Source: DASSUW01 sp963806395
Lineage (GTDB): Bacteria; Actinomycetota; Thermoleophilia; Solirubrobacterales; Solirubrobacteraceae
Direction of reading: 5' to 3'
Assembly (NCBI GenBank): GCA_963806395.1
Contig: CAWDYI010000015.1
Location: 40,339 to 104,338 of the forward strand
DNA: 64,000 nt
Part shown: piece by piece, positions 41,801 through 49,616 of the stretch
Layout: each line of letters opens with the position of its first letter
Position numbering within the stretch: position 1 is the stretch's first letter
Notes under the pieces: generated by a model
The model's input: the letters and a program-made list of their open reading frames with translations, nothing else
The model's database searches: none
What the model was told of the DNA's origin: nothing
Translations under genes and position numbers: made by a program

Positions 41801-44417
41801 ACCCGAGCGTCACCTCCGCCGGGCCGTCGGCGAGCGCCGTGACCTCGAACGTCGTGCTCGCGCCCTCGTTCTGGTAGCCGCCGACGTAGCCCTCGCCGCT
41901 GAAGCCGGGATGCTCGGTCTGGACGTTGGCGCCGCCCTCGAGCGTTGCCGCCTCGGCCTCGTACCGCGTGGTGCCCGCGGGCGCGAGCCGCAGCGAATCG
42001 AGGTTGACGTGGCCGTCATCGCCCTCCGCGTGCTTGAGCTCGATCGTGTTCGCGCCCGCGTCGAGCGTCACGTCGTCGACGTAGAGCTGGTAGCTCGGCC
42101 ACGCCCCGGTCGCAGGCAGCGTGATCTGCCGGCTGGTGCCGTTGACGATCAGGCTGATCTTCTTCGGGCCGTCGAACGGGTTCGGCCCGTTGGCGTAGCG
42201 CAGCGCCATCCGGTAGTCGCCGGCCTTCTCCGTGGTGACGTCGACCTTCACCGACGCGCCGACCGTGCCGAAGCCCGACACGAAGCCGGTGCCGCTGTAG
42301 CCGGCGTGCTCGGTGTCGAACTGCGCGCCGCCGGTCAGGAGACCGTCCTCGAGCTCGTACAGCCCGTCGCTGATGGGCGGGACGTAGCCGGGCAGCCTGT
42401 TGAGCGTGTACCACGCCTCGGTGCTCAGCAGCTCCGTGCCGTCCTGCGCGTCGAACGGCCGCGGCGAGCGCACGTGCACGACGCGGTTGGGCTTGAGGCC
42501 CTCGATCTTCAGCGAGACCGTCTTGCGGTCGGACGAGACGGTCGCGTCGGTGACCGTCAGCGTGTCCTCGTCGACCTTGGGGCCGCCGTAGGCCGAGGTC
42601 GGCACATAGGTCCACTGCTGCACGTCGTACTTGTCGGCGAGGTTGGCGAGCGTCGTGTCCGACAGCGGCTTGGTGTAGGTCAGGTCGAAGCCGCCCTCGG
42701 CGAGCTCCATCTTCTCGATGTCGAACGTCTCGGTGCCGTTCGGCACGAGCTTCTGCAGGCCGAACTGCAGCTTGCCGGTCTGGCCCCAGTTGCCGCCGGC
42801 GCCAAGGCCGCCCACGATGATCGAGCCGTCGTCCTCGAGCAGCAGGTGCGTGATGCCGGACTCGAGGCCCTGGGTCATCCGGAAGTAGGCGCCCTGGTAC
42901 TCGCCCTCGACCTTCTCCAGGAACGCCCGCTGGATCCCCCCGTAGGTCACGTCGGCGATCCACATCTGCCCCGCGAACGGACCGCTCGGGATCAGCATCG
43001 GCTGGCTCGGCGAGTTCGCGATCTCGTTGTGCGGCAGCCAGAGCGCCGGCGGCGTCGGCCGCTCATCGTCGAAGCGGCCGGGCGTCCCGGTCGGGCCGGT
43101 CGTGAAGTGGTTGTAGAACCTGCCCGGCTGGAGGTGGATCAGCTTGTTGGCGGGCAGCCAGCCGCCCTGGTTGTCGGTGACGAAGATCGAGTCCTCCGGG
43201 CCCCAGCCGATGCCATGCGGCGTACGCAGCCCGCCGGCGACGTATTCGATCGCGCCCGTGTCCTTGTTGATCTTCAGGTGCGTGCCGCGATCGTCGGAGC
43301 CCTGCGGCACTGTCGTCGCGCCGCCGAGGTCGATCGAGACCGAGAGGTTCAGGTAGAAGAAGCCGTCCTTGTAGAGGAGGCCGAACGCGAACTCGTGGAA
43401 GTTGCCGTCGAACGGCCACGTCGCGATCGTGTCCTTGCCCTCGTAGACGCCGTTGGCGTCGGCGTCTGTGAGCCGGCTCAGCCTGTCCTTCTCGGAGATG
43501 TAGATGTCGCCGTCGACGACCTTGATGCCCATCGGCTCACGCAGGCTCTCGGCGATCTTCGTTGGCGTCACGTCGGCGGGGTCGTCGGCGTCCTTGACAC
43601 CGCTCAGCTTCCACACCTCGCCGGCGGCGGTCACGCTGCTCGGGTCGCCGTCGTCGTCGCCCCAGGTCAGCACGAGCAGGTCGTCGCCCATCCACTCCAG
43701 GCCGGTCACCTTCGGCTCGAAGCCGGCCGGTCGCAGGTTGACGAGGTCGTAGGCGGGGTTGACGCTGTCGAGCGGAAGCCCGTCGCCGGGCGTGTCGACG
43801 TCGCCCTCGCACTGCTTCGAGCCGGGAGCGGTCACGCGCACCACGCCCGCGTCGGTGCTCAGCGCCGAGTTCGGGACGACGCTGAAGGAGCTCGCGCCGG
43901 GCGGCCTCCAGCTGAGCGTCAGCTCCTGGCCGCCGCCCGCCTCGAAGAAGTTGACGCGCAGGGCGTGCATCCCCGCGGTCAGCTCGACGTCGCCGTCCTT
44001 GTCGGTCTCGCCGTGCAGCCCGTCGTGATCGATCACGAGCCCGTCGTCGATGAACAGCTCGGAGCCGTCGTCGCTCGTGAGCCGGAACGTGTAGGTGCCG
44101 GGGGTCTGCACCGTCAGGTTCGCGATCACGTGGACGATGAAGTTGTCCGTCAGGCCGTCGAAGTCGCCGTCACCGGACCAGTCGATCGTCGGCCTTAGCA
44201 CGTCGACGTTCGGCGTCTGGCCCTCCTTGATCGTGCAGATCTCGCTCGGCGCGTAGGGCAGCTGGAAGATGCGCTGCGTGACGCCCGGCTCCTGCGGTGG
44301 CGGGTCCTGCGCGTGGGCGCGCGGCGCTGCCGCGCCGAGCAGCACGATCAGGCTGCACAGCGCGAGCAGGCCGGCGCACGCGTAGACGCGGGTCTGGCGC
44401 TTCCAGGCTGACGGCAT
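38892..44417 (-). CDS. Giant secreted multidomain protein: PA14, sugar-dehydrogenase propeller, CBMs, DUF1349, DUF1080, PKD
   Basis: 1841 residues from the ATG at 44417; signal peptide to about 36 (APRAHA). Domains in order: PA14 (about 45-165, FRLTSDDGSELFIDDGLVID), a PQQ-type glucose/sorbosone-dehydrogenase beta-propeller (about 205-640, GLRTPHGIGWGPEDSIFVTD, MWIADVTYGGIQRAFLEK), two CBM6/35 modules (about 690-960; YELEDGLLTGGAQFDTEHAG, YEAEAATLEGGANVQTEHPG), DUF1349 (about 985-1165), DUF1080 (about 1185-1370; FDGTDSSLEDW), an Ig-like module, three PKD domains each ending TYTATVTVTD or TYTATVTATD, and a basic C-terminus. DUF1080 proteins act on 3-keto sugars or bind glycans, so oxidation and breakdown of polysaccharides is inferred. 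There is no LPXTG anchor. Confidence 0.85.
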   Translation of the reverse strand: MPSAWKRQTRVYACAGLLALCSLIVLLGAAAPRAHAQDPPPQEPGVTQRIFQLPYAPSEICTIKEGQTPNVDVLRPTIDWSGDGDFDGLTDNFIVHVIANLTVQTPGTYTFRLTSDDGSELFIDDGLVIDHDGLHGETDKDGDVELTAGMHALRVNFFEAGGGQELTLSWRPPGASSFSVVPNSALSTDAGVVRVTAPGSKQCEGDVDTPGDGLPLDSVNPAYDLVNLRPAGFEPKVTGLEWMGDDLLVLTWGDDDGDPSSVTAAGEVWKLSGVKDADDPADVTPTKIAESLREPMGIKVVDGDIYISEKDRLSRLTDADANGVYEGKDTIATWPFDGNFHEFAFGLLYKDGFFYLNLSVSIDLGGATTVPQGSDDRGTHLKINKDTGAIEYVAGGLRTPHGIGWGPEDSIFVTDNQGGWLPANKLIHLQPGRFYNHFTTGPTGTPGRFDDERPTPPALWLPHNEIANSPSQPMLIPSGPFAGQMWIADVTYGGIQRAFLEKVEGEYQGAYFRMTQGLESGITHLLLEDDGSIIVGGLGAGGNWGQTGKLQFGLQKLVPNGTETFDIEKMELAEGGFDLTYTKPLSDTTLANLADKYDVQQWTYVPTSAYGGPKVDEDTLTVTDATVSSDRKTVSLKIEGLKPNRVVHVRSPRPFDAQDGTELLSTEAWYTLNRLPGYVPPISDGLYELEDGLLTGGAQFDTEHAGYSGTGFVSGFGTVGASVKVDVTTEKAGDYRMALRYANGPNPFDGPKKISLIVNGTSRQITLPATGAWPSYQLYVDDVTLDAGANTIELKHAEGDDGHVNLDSLRLAPAGTTRYEAEAATLEGGANVQTEHPGFSGEGYVGGYQNEGASTTFEVTALADGPAEVTLGYANGPNPFAGTKEVSLYVNNLFVKKLALPDTGAWATYGTIDETLVLRAGSNDVSIRFDAGDDGNVNLDYLDVEQNEPPQCEPGIEPNDEFDADALDRCRWTTILNEDPSGHSLADGKLQINAHEGDIVGGTISARNVVLQRGPTDGSWAATTKVSIDGADDYIQAGLVAHASAGSWGKVVVMRRPTGEWVTELARESGYQNGPTLPAGAQNAITLQMIASDGQLRGRYSLDDGETWTEIGSGVPLAGLSAPGIGLSAYNGTGAEVGSFEYFHVGEPPDLPPPPPCEEPSTPEAGYTMLFDGTDSSLEDWTYAGGGSFVREGCAIKSVGAFGLLYTKEDSEAPYSLKLEWMMPGDDNSGVFVGFPDTGASTDQTAISQGEEIQIDATDNPAQTTGAIYLEQAPDAAARDAALNPPGEWNEYEIVVLEDRIVVNLNGTKINEWLDDDPNVDLATGRIGLQTHGAGDDVYFRNVRIKNLDAPETSAVLDPAEPGPGGTYDGPVGVTLSAAGGAAFTEYRVDGGEWVRSENTGGQDPFVTAFTVTAEGEHVVEYRSTDAAGNEEAVRSVAFSIESSGDPDAPVVQAFADPASGEAPLRVQLSATGLDPQGGALDYRWEFSEGGSTFQQSPVRMYRTPGTYTATVTVTDPQGKTASEAVEIVVSERANAAPSVLAAADPTTGRAPLQVRFGAQATDPDGPENAITYLWDFGDDTGGQFGRNATHTYRTPGTYTATVTATDRDGAFDTAEVTIVVDGAPANQPPTVQIAAAPRSGTAPLPVRFTSAARDPEGKGLLTVWDFGDGAQAGGPSISHTYRSPGTYTATVTVTDPGGETASASLVITVSGPTAFDTPDASEGDVAGESAESGAWLKAPNSQRMRRAVRRGLRLRVACSERCHVRAVLRHSGTRIGTSRALRIRDDRRHTLVVRLSRKVRRDLRAAMRRDDTRSLKVTALLRVRTADGGSTIRREVRLTR

Positions 44418-44548
44418 TTCCGCTCCCCTCCCGATCTGACGGTGCCGCCCCTCTCCGTGCGGCGCGCGCAACCGTATACGAGCTTTCGGTGCGGTACAAC
44501 AGTCTTTTGCTCGATCAGAGGAGAAAGGTCCGGCTGCCGACCAGGGAG

Positions 44549-44765
44549 GCTCGAGAGCGGTCACAAATCGCGCGGACCTGTCACGCCGCGCGCTCGGGAT
44601 GCAGCCGATCCAGCTCGGGGAGGACGCGATCGACATGCTCGAGAAGCTCGCGAGCGCTCAAACGCTCGAACTCCTCGAGACCCTGCCGGCCGAGCAGCGC
44701 GACGCGATCCAGGCGCATCACCTGGACGAGCGCGGCTATGCCGAGATCGCGGCTGAGCTGCGGCG
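44549..44765 (+). pseudogene. Fragment of an ECF-type sigma factor (region 4)
   Basis: The frame reads SRAVTNRADLSRRALGMQPI, then LGEDAIDMLEKLA, then LETLPAEQRDAIQAHHLDER and GYAEIAAELR. That is the linker and first part of region 4 of an ECF sigma factor. Region 2 is missing, and the HTH recognition helix is replaced by unrelated sequence at about 44,765. It is a truncated relic fused to the next fragment. Confidence 0.6.
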
Positions 44766-45061
44766 CGACCGCCGAGGGGGCAACGCTCAAGGACTGCCGT
44801 GTTGCCGCACCCGAAGCCGGCGTGGCCGAACTCAAAGCCAACCGCATCACCTGCGCCACCGCGAGGCGGGTCTACCGAGCGAGCCTGCGTGCGGCGAAGA
44901 CCGACCCGTCCCCCACGCGCTTCCGTCACGCCGGTCGGCGCTGGACGTGCCGCGCCACGCACCCGGCGCGCGAGATCGACGGCCAGTTCGTGATCTCCCA
45001 GTGGCGATGCGCGGCGCGTGGTGACCGCGTCTCCCGGTACCGCTGGCTCGCGGGGGACTAA
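44766..45061 (+). pseudogene. C-terminal fragment of a secreted Cys-containing protein
   Basis: A second frame begins where the sigma fragment stops: ATLKDCRVAAPEAGVAELKA, NRITCATARRVYRASLRAA, RFRHAGRRWTCRATHPAREI and QWRCAARGDRVSRYRWLAGD to a TAA at 45059. The spacing ITCATARRV, then WTC, then WRC is that of a family of secreted proteins with two disulfides common in Solirubrobacterales. The signal peptide is missing. The junction with the sigma fragment looks like a deletion scar. Confidence 0.5.
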
Positions 45062-45382
45062 AAGCCCTCTTCCGGACTCGACCCGGAGACCCCTTCCTTA
45101 CCATCGATCGCGAGGGTGGGGACGCGGGCGCACGCGCGGGGCGAAGGAGGGCACGAAGGCCCTGCTCAGATGCGCCTTTTCTGAGGTTGCCGGATGCCGC
45201 GGGTGCTCGCGTGGGCGACCGCGATGTACCCGTTTCGTACCTCCCGACGGATGGCAAGACGATATTCCCCGTCGCTGGCCGCCTGGCTCGTCCGCGACGA
45301 CTACATCCGATCGAGGTTGCACGTCATCGAATTCTCACGCGATCCTCACCGAGCCTGGCCGGCGCGGTCTTACGGTCGTGGC
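45062..45382. other. Intergenic region without a recognised gene
   Basis: About 320 bp between the fragment pair and the SnoaL gene. No frame on either strand has both a start signal and a convincing residue pattern. The right end, with AATTCTCACGCG and TCTTACGG before the ATG at 45383, is probably the promoter of the SnoaL/cupin pair. Confidence 0.4.
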
Positions 45383-45787
45383 ATGGACAGCCCTCAACGT
45401 GGATCGCAGGCGCCGCAGGTTGTCGTCGAGCGCTACCTCGATGAGGTCCTAAACGGACGCAGACTCGCCGCCATCGACGAGCTGATCTCGGACAGGACGC
45501 TGAAGCAGTGGATGGTGGCGTTCCGATCTGCGTTCCCAGATGTCGCCGTCGAGGGCCGGCAGATCCTCGCCGAAGACTCGCTCGTCGCTGTTCACCTGAT
45601 CGGAAGCGGTACTCACGAAGGACTGTTCCAGGGCTGTCCCCCGACCGGGCGGCGCTGGACGACCACATGCACGGCGATCTACCGCGTCGACCGCGGCCGG
45701 ATCGCGGACTCCTGGATCAACTGGGACCTACTGGCGGTCATGGAACAGCTCGCGTGCATCCAGCGCGCCGACACCGTGAGCGCATGA
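45383..45787 (+). CDS. SnoaL-like ester cyclase-fold protein
   Basis: 134 residues from the ATG at 45383. The NTF2-like cone is visible: VVERYLDEVLNGRRLAAIDE, MVAFRSAFPDVAVEGRQILA, DSLVAVHLIGSGTHEGLFQG, then PPTGRRWTTTCTAIYRVDRG and IADSWINWDLLAVMEQL. Members include polyketide cyclases and many uncharacterised small-molecule binders. The next gene starts 12 nt after the stop, so the two are probably co-transcribed. Confidence 0.82.
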   Translation: MDSPQRGSQAPQVVVERYLDEVLNGRRLAAIDELISDRTLKQWMVAFRSAFPDVAVEGRQILAEDSLVAVHLIGSGTHEGLFQGCPPTGRRWTTTCTAIYRVDRGRIADSWINWDLLAVMEQLACIQRADTVSA

Positions 45788-45798
45788 GAGGAGGAGTG

Positions 45799-46353
45799 AT
45801 GCAGCACAAGAGGCTGACGGCTGTCGCCCTGGCCGTGACCGTCGGAGCGGCCGCGGTGGGCACAGCGCTCGCGACACCCGGCACGAACATCCTGGGGGCT
45901 CCGATCCTCGCCCGCGGGACGTTGGAGGCTGACCGGAGCCACCGCGGCCACCACGGCCACCACGGCCACCACGGCCACCACGGCCACCACGGGAACAAGC
46001 CGGTCAAGATCACGCTGCAGAGGCCGAGTGACGTCGCCGTCCAGCAGGTGACGATCGGTCCCGGCGGCTCGACCGGGTGGCACAGCCATCCCGGGCCTGC
46101 GGTCGTGATCGTCAAGTCCGGCTCGTTCACGCTCTACGACGCCGACGATCGGCGCTGCACCGGGACGACGTACTCGGTCGATCCGGCGAACCCGATCGGC
46201 AAGGTGTTCATCGACGAGGGCTACGGCCATACGCACATCGGCCGGAACGAGAGCACGACGACGAACACGGAGCTCTACGTCACGTATCTCGACGTGCCCG
46301 TGGGCGCGGCGCCCAGAATCGACATGCCCGACCCCGGGAACTGCCGCTTCTAG
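45799..46353 (+). CDS. Secreted cupin with a His-Gly repeat
   Basis: 184 residues from the ATG at 45799 behind GGAGGAG. Signal peptide (LTAVALAVTVGAAAVGTALA), then a segment HRGHHGHHGHHGHHGHHG that would bind transition metals, then a cupin: VTIGPGGSTGWHSHPGPAVV, SFTLYDADDRRCTG, VFIDEGYGHTHIGRN. The cupin keeps two His of the first motif and two of the second. A role in metal-dependent chemistry or metal storage outside the cell is inferred. It ends at a hairpin shared with the convergent regulator gene. Confidence 0.75.
   Translation: MQHKRLTAVALAVTVGAAAVGTALATPGTNILGAPILARGTLEADRSHRGHHGHHGHHGHHGHHGNKPVKITLQRPSDVAVQQVTIGPGGSTGWHSHPGPAVVIVKSGSFTLYDADDRRCTGTTYSVDPANPIGKVFIDEGYGHTHIGRNESTTTNTELYVTYLDVPVGAAPRIDMPDPGNCRF
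45948..45991 (+). repeat. 9-bp tandem repeat encoding His-His-Gly
   Basis: About five near-perfect copies of CCACGGCCA encode the HHG repeats of the secreted cupin. Length variation by slippage is expected. Confidence 0.8.
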
Positions 46354-46361
46354 CACTCAGC

Positions 46362-46393
46362 GACCTGGTGGCCGTGCACGCGGTCACCAGGTC
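46362..46393. terminator. Hairpin between convergent genes
   Basis: GACCTGGTG (46362-46370) and CACCAGGTC (46385-46393) form a perfect 9-bp stem between the cupin stop and the STAND gene stop. Confidence 0.6.
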
Positions 46394-46394
46394 C

Positions 46395-48359
46395 TCAGCT
46401 CAGGTGCGCACGCCAATCGGCGCGCAAGCGGTATCCGCTCCCGCGAACGGTCTCGACGACCGGCGCCGCCGCTCCGAGCTTGTGGCGGAGCGAACGCACG
46501 ACGGCGTCGACGACGTTGCTGCCACCCGTGAACTCGGTTCCCCAGACCTCCGCCAGGAGCTCGTGCCGCGCCACGGCCTGGCCCTCCCGATCGCGGAGAT
46601 GACGAAGCAGCCCGAACTCGAGGGGCGTCAGCGACACGCGCGTGCCCTGCACGGCAAGCTCCCGAGCCACCTCGTCGAGCGCCGGCTCCTCGGCTACACC
46701 GAGCTCGGCCGCCACGAGGCCGGCGAGCCATCCGTCGACTGAGCCCGGGCCGAAGTCGAGCACGACGCTCGTGTATTCGACGCCGTCGAGCACCGCAGGG
46801 GCGCTGGGAAGCGGGCGAAATCCGAGCTTCTCGACGACCGGCCAGTAGGTCGGAACGTCGCGGACGACGACGTACATGCGCCGCAGCCGTGGTCGCAGCG
46901 CCATGTACGCGCGCTTCACATCCAGCCAGCAGGCCGCCTGCGACGCGCACGGTAGCTCACCCCGCTCCGCGTCCAGCCAGCGTCGGAGGCCCAGCGCGAG
47001 CTGGCCCTTCGGGAGCGGATGCTCGCGCAGGTCGTGCGCCCACGCTTCGACCACGGGATCACCTCGGACGAGGGACGGGCGCAGCGTGCCGCTGTCCAGG
47101 AGCGAGAAGCAACCGGTCACGAGGCCGTCGCGGTCACGAGCGACCGAGAAGGTCTCGGGAGCCTCGGCCCACCAGCGCTCGAGGACCTCGGCCGCCTCGG
47201 GTCCCTCGTGGCGCCGTGCGATCCCGCTCACGGCGGACCCGTCCTCCGCGCGGGCCGGCTCGATCGCGAGCGGCTGGGTGCCGCTTGGGAAGAACGCCTC
47301 GCGCACGACTGGGTTGTCGATCAGGTAGAGCATGTCCGCGGTGTAGCGCCAGAGCTCTCCAGGCCCCGCGTCGCGCACCTCGGTGCGGAGCTCGCGCCAG
47401 GCTCTGCGGCGCAGCTGCCGGTAGCGGACCGGATTGGCGCCGCTCATAAAGCGGGCGACAGCCTCGCGCACGGCCTCGTGCATGACGAGGCCGTGCGGAC
47501 CCGCCTCGACGAACGGGAGATCGAGTAGACGGCGCACGGCCTCGGCGCCGTCAGGCTCTTGGAGCATGGCGGCGAGGACCGGCTCGGTCGCGCGGCGGAC
47601 GACGCAGGCAGCCTCGAGCGCACGGCGCGCTAGAGGATCGTCGACGCCCTCGAGGTAGAGGCGGGAGAGCTCCTCGACGACGCGCGTCATCGCCGCGTCC
47701 TCGAGCCCGAGCTCCGGACGCTCGGCGACGCCGGCGGAGGCGAGCATGAGCGCGAGCGGATGTCCGCGCGCAATCCGGTTCAGGCGCGACGCCTCGCTCT
47801 CCTGCACCCCCCGCCGCTGGAGCGTCAGCTGCGCCTCCGCCTCTTCGAGCGGGCCTAGCGGGAGGTTGCGGAAATCCTCGAGCGCCAGCCAGCCCGAAAC
47901 CGGCCGCTCCCGCCCGGCGAGCACCAGCGTGGCCCCGGGGGGCAGCGCCGGCACGAGCACCTGGCGCAGCCACGTATCCATGAGCCGGAACAGCTCGTAG
48001 TGGTCCAGGGCGACTATTACCCGCGCCGAGAGCGTCCGGAGATGCTCGACGAGCTCTCCGAGGTCGTCGAAGCCGCCGCCGGCGTGTAGGAAGCCGCGCT
48101 CGGTCGGCTCGACCGCGCGGCAGTCCAGTTCGACGACGCCGGCCGCCGCTTCTCGCCGGCGGTCGAGGAAGGTGCTGAGGAGGGCGGACTTGCCGATGCC
48201 GGCGATCCCGTGTAGGCAGACGACTCGCGCTTCGCCGTCCACAGCTTCCGCAAGCGCCCGAAGCTCAACCTCGCGCCCTACGAAGGACCCAGCTCTCGCC
48301 GAGAGGGTCGCCGTCACACACGCAGTATGGATCGGGGGCTCGCGGTGCGGGGGAAACAT
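46395..48359 (-). CDS. STAND-type ATPase with GNAT-like and C-terminal winged-helix domains
   Basis: 654 residues. The N-terminal AAA/STAND ATPase (about 20-290) has SFVGREVELRALAEAVDGEA, P-loop GIAGIGKS (51-58), VIVALDHYELF as Walker B and ARGHPLALML near a sensor helix. A middle section (about 370-545) has the look of a GNAT acetyltransferase (FSVARDRDGLVTGCFSLLD, YVVVRDVPTYWPVVEKLGFR). Residues about 570-654 are an OmpR/PhoB winged helix (SLTPLEFGLLRHLRDREGQA, GSNVVDAVVRSLRHKLG, VRGSGYRLRAD). Related regulators usually place the winged helix at the N-terminus (SARP) or use a LuxR helix. It is a likely ATP-driven transcription switch. The exact start (ATG at 48359) is uncertain. Confidence 0.75.
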   Translation of the reverse strand: MFPPHREPPIHTACVTATLSARAGSFVGREVELRALAEAVDGEARVVCLHGIAGIGKSALLSTFLDRRREAAAGVVELDCRAVEPTERGFLHAGGGFDDLGELVEHLRTLSARVIVALDHYELFRLMDTWLRQVLVPALPPGATLVLAGRERPVSGWLALEDFRNLPLGPLEEAEAQLTLQRRGVQESEASRLNRIARGHPLALMLASAGVAERPELGLEDAAMTRVVEELSRLYLEGVDDPLARRALEAACVVRRATEPVLAAMLQEPDGAEAVRRLLDLPFVEAGPHGLVMHEAVREAVARFMSGANPVRYRQLRRRAWRELRTEVRDAGPGELWRYTADMLYLIDNPVVREAFFPSGTQPLAIEPARAEDGSAVSGIARRHEGPEAAEVLERWWAEAPETFSVARDRDGLVTGCFSLLDSGTLRPSLVRGDPVVEAWAHDLREHPLPKGQLALGLRRWLDAERGELPCASQAACWLDVKRAYMALRPRLRRMYVVVRDVPTYWPVVEKLGFRPLPSAPAVLDGVEYTSVVLDFGPGSVDGWLAGLVAAELGVAEEPALDEVARELAVQGTRVSLTPLEFGLLRHLRDREGQAVARHELLAEVWGTEFTGGSNVVDAVVRSLRHKLGAAAPVVETVRGSGYRLRADWRAHLS

Positions 48360-48464
48360 TGCAGATCCGACCAGTTAGCCCATCCATCGCTCGTAGGATT
48401 CCACCTGGGTGCCCCGGTGTCGGCCGCGAGGTCGACAGGCGCGCCGTGGAGACGACACGGCGTG

Positions 48465-48980
48465 CTATCGCTCCAGGTCGCGCGGCCGGATGAAGTCGAT
48501 CAGCTCCGCCGTGCCGCGACCGAGCGCGTCCCAGCCGGAACCTCGGAAGGCCAGAGTCGCCAGTGCACCCGTCGGGAACTTGACCTCCAGCTCCCGAACC
48601 GCTGGCCCAGGGCGAACGAGAGCGAGCGCCAGCTGCTCGAGGCCGGGGTTGTGGCCAATCACCATCACCGAGCCGACCGCGGCCGGGATCTCCTGGAGGC
48701 GCGCGAGCAACGTGCCTGCGTCCGCGCCGTAGAGCCCGGGTTCGATCCGTACACCGCGTTCGTCGAGTGGCGGCTCGATGCGCTCGAGCGTCTCGCGCGC
48801 CCGCGCCGCGGTGGAGCACAGGACGAGGGCTGGCTCGATGCCGTGCTCGCGAATGTGCCCACCGATCGCCTTCGCTGCGCGGCGACCACGTGGGGCGAGC
48901 GGCCGATCATGATCGGCAAGCCCGTGCACGTTCCAGCTCGACTTCGCGTGGCGCAGGAGATACAGCCGTCGCTCGGTCAC
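48465..48980 (-). CDS. SixA-type histidine phosphatase
   Basis: 171 residues. The phosphohistidine acceptor motif is LYLLRHAKSSW (RHG variant), followed by DRPLAPRGRRAAKAIGGHIR, ALVLCSTAARARETLERIEP and the second catalytic His in VMVIGHNPGLEQLAL. SixA removes phosphate from histidine phosphotransfer proteins or phosphosugars. It ends a string of four same-strand genes (P450, small zinc protein, Usp-like, SixA) with gaps of 1 to 38 nt. Confidence 0.88.
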   Translation of the reverse strand: MTERRLYLLRHAKSSWNVHGLADHDRPLAPRGRRAAKAIGGHIREHGIEPALVLCSTAARARETLERIEPPLDERGVRIEPGLYGADAGTLLARLQEIPAAVGSVMVIGHNPGLEQLALALVRPGPAVRELEVKFPTGALATLAFRGSGWDALGRGTAELIDFIRPRDLER

Positions 48981-48992
48981 ATCGCGGCAGAT

Positions 48993-49418
48993 TCAACGGG
49001 AGCGCGCGAGCGGGCGGTCGGCCTTCTTCGCGGTTACGACCGTGACAGGGAGACCAAGTCGCCCCACGCGCGCGGGCAGATCGATGTGCAGCCAGTGGGA
49101 GACGCGCGTGGGGAGCGTCGAGACGATGACCTCGTCGTACGGCTCCGCCTCCAGGGCTGCCGAGACGGCCAGGAACGGGTCCTCGGCACCGACGAGGCCC
49201 TCGACGCGACCCCCGGCCGCGTCCTCCAACAGCGGAATGGCGAGTTCGAGCGTGATGCCCGACTCCTCCGTGTCGGCATCCCAAAACGGCCGCGGTACGA
49301 GCAGCGTGAAGCGGCAGGAACCCTCCGAGGCTTGTCTGCTGACCTCGGCGAGCAGCGCCGGCGTCGCGGCGGTGCGGTTGGCAACGATCAGAACGTTGCG
49401 CGAGGGCGTGTCGTCCAC
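48993..49418 (-). CDS. Usp-like Rossmann-fold protein
   Basis: 141 residues from a GTG at 49418, 1 nt after the upstream stop. Fold markers are VLIVANRTAATPALLAEVSR, CRFTLLVPRPFWDADTEESG, DPFLAVSAALEAEPYDEVIV and STLPTRVSHWLHIDLPARV, then LGLPVTVVTAKK. This resembles universal-stress-type proteins that are widespread but uncharacterised in actinobacteria. ATP-binding motif GxxGxxxxGS is not seen. Confidence 0.7.
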   Translation of the reverse strand: MDDTPSRNVLIVANRTAATPALLAEVSRQASEGSCRFTLLVPRPFWDADTEESGITLELAIPLLEDAAGGRVEGLVGAEDPFLAVSAALEAEPYDEVIVSTLPTRVSHWLHIDLPARVGRLGLPVTVVTAKKADRPLARSR

Positions 49419-49419
49419 T

Positions 49420-49578
49420 TCACACCTGCCCGGGCGGGCTCGCGGACTCCGCCTCCTTCGGCGGTCGCTCGTGCGCCTCGAGCGCCTGCCCGAACTCGGG
49501 GCAGGCCCAGTCGTGCTCCAAACCGGCGAGCGACTGAGTCGCCGGCTGATCGCAGGTCGGACATGTGGGCGTGATCAC
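49420..49578 (-). CDS. 52-residue Cys-containing small protein
   Basis: GTG at 49578 with AGGGGAG 5 nt upstream (a GTG 6 nt earlier is possible). The peptide has CPTCDQPATQSLAGLEHDWA followed by CPEF: a CxxC pair, a His and a third Cys, enough for a small zinc site. The C-terminus is acidic and Pro-rich (HERPPKEAESASPPGQV). It is 38 nt after the P450 and 1 nt before the Usp-like gene, so it is part of the operon. Confidence 0.6.
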   Translation of the reverse strand: MITPTCPTCDQPATQSLAGLEHDWACPEFGQALEAHERPPKEAESASPPGQV

Positions 49579-49616
49579 GGCCACTCCCCTCGTCGTACTC
49601 CTCTACCAGCGTCACG

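Noticed and set aside
40986..44198. Plus-strand open frame of more than 1000 codons opposite the giant secreted protein
   Set aside because: Composition is dominated by Arg, Val and Ala with no domain pattern, while the minus strand encodes clear PA14, CBM, DUF1080 and PKD domains.
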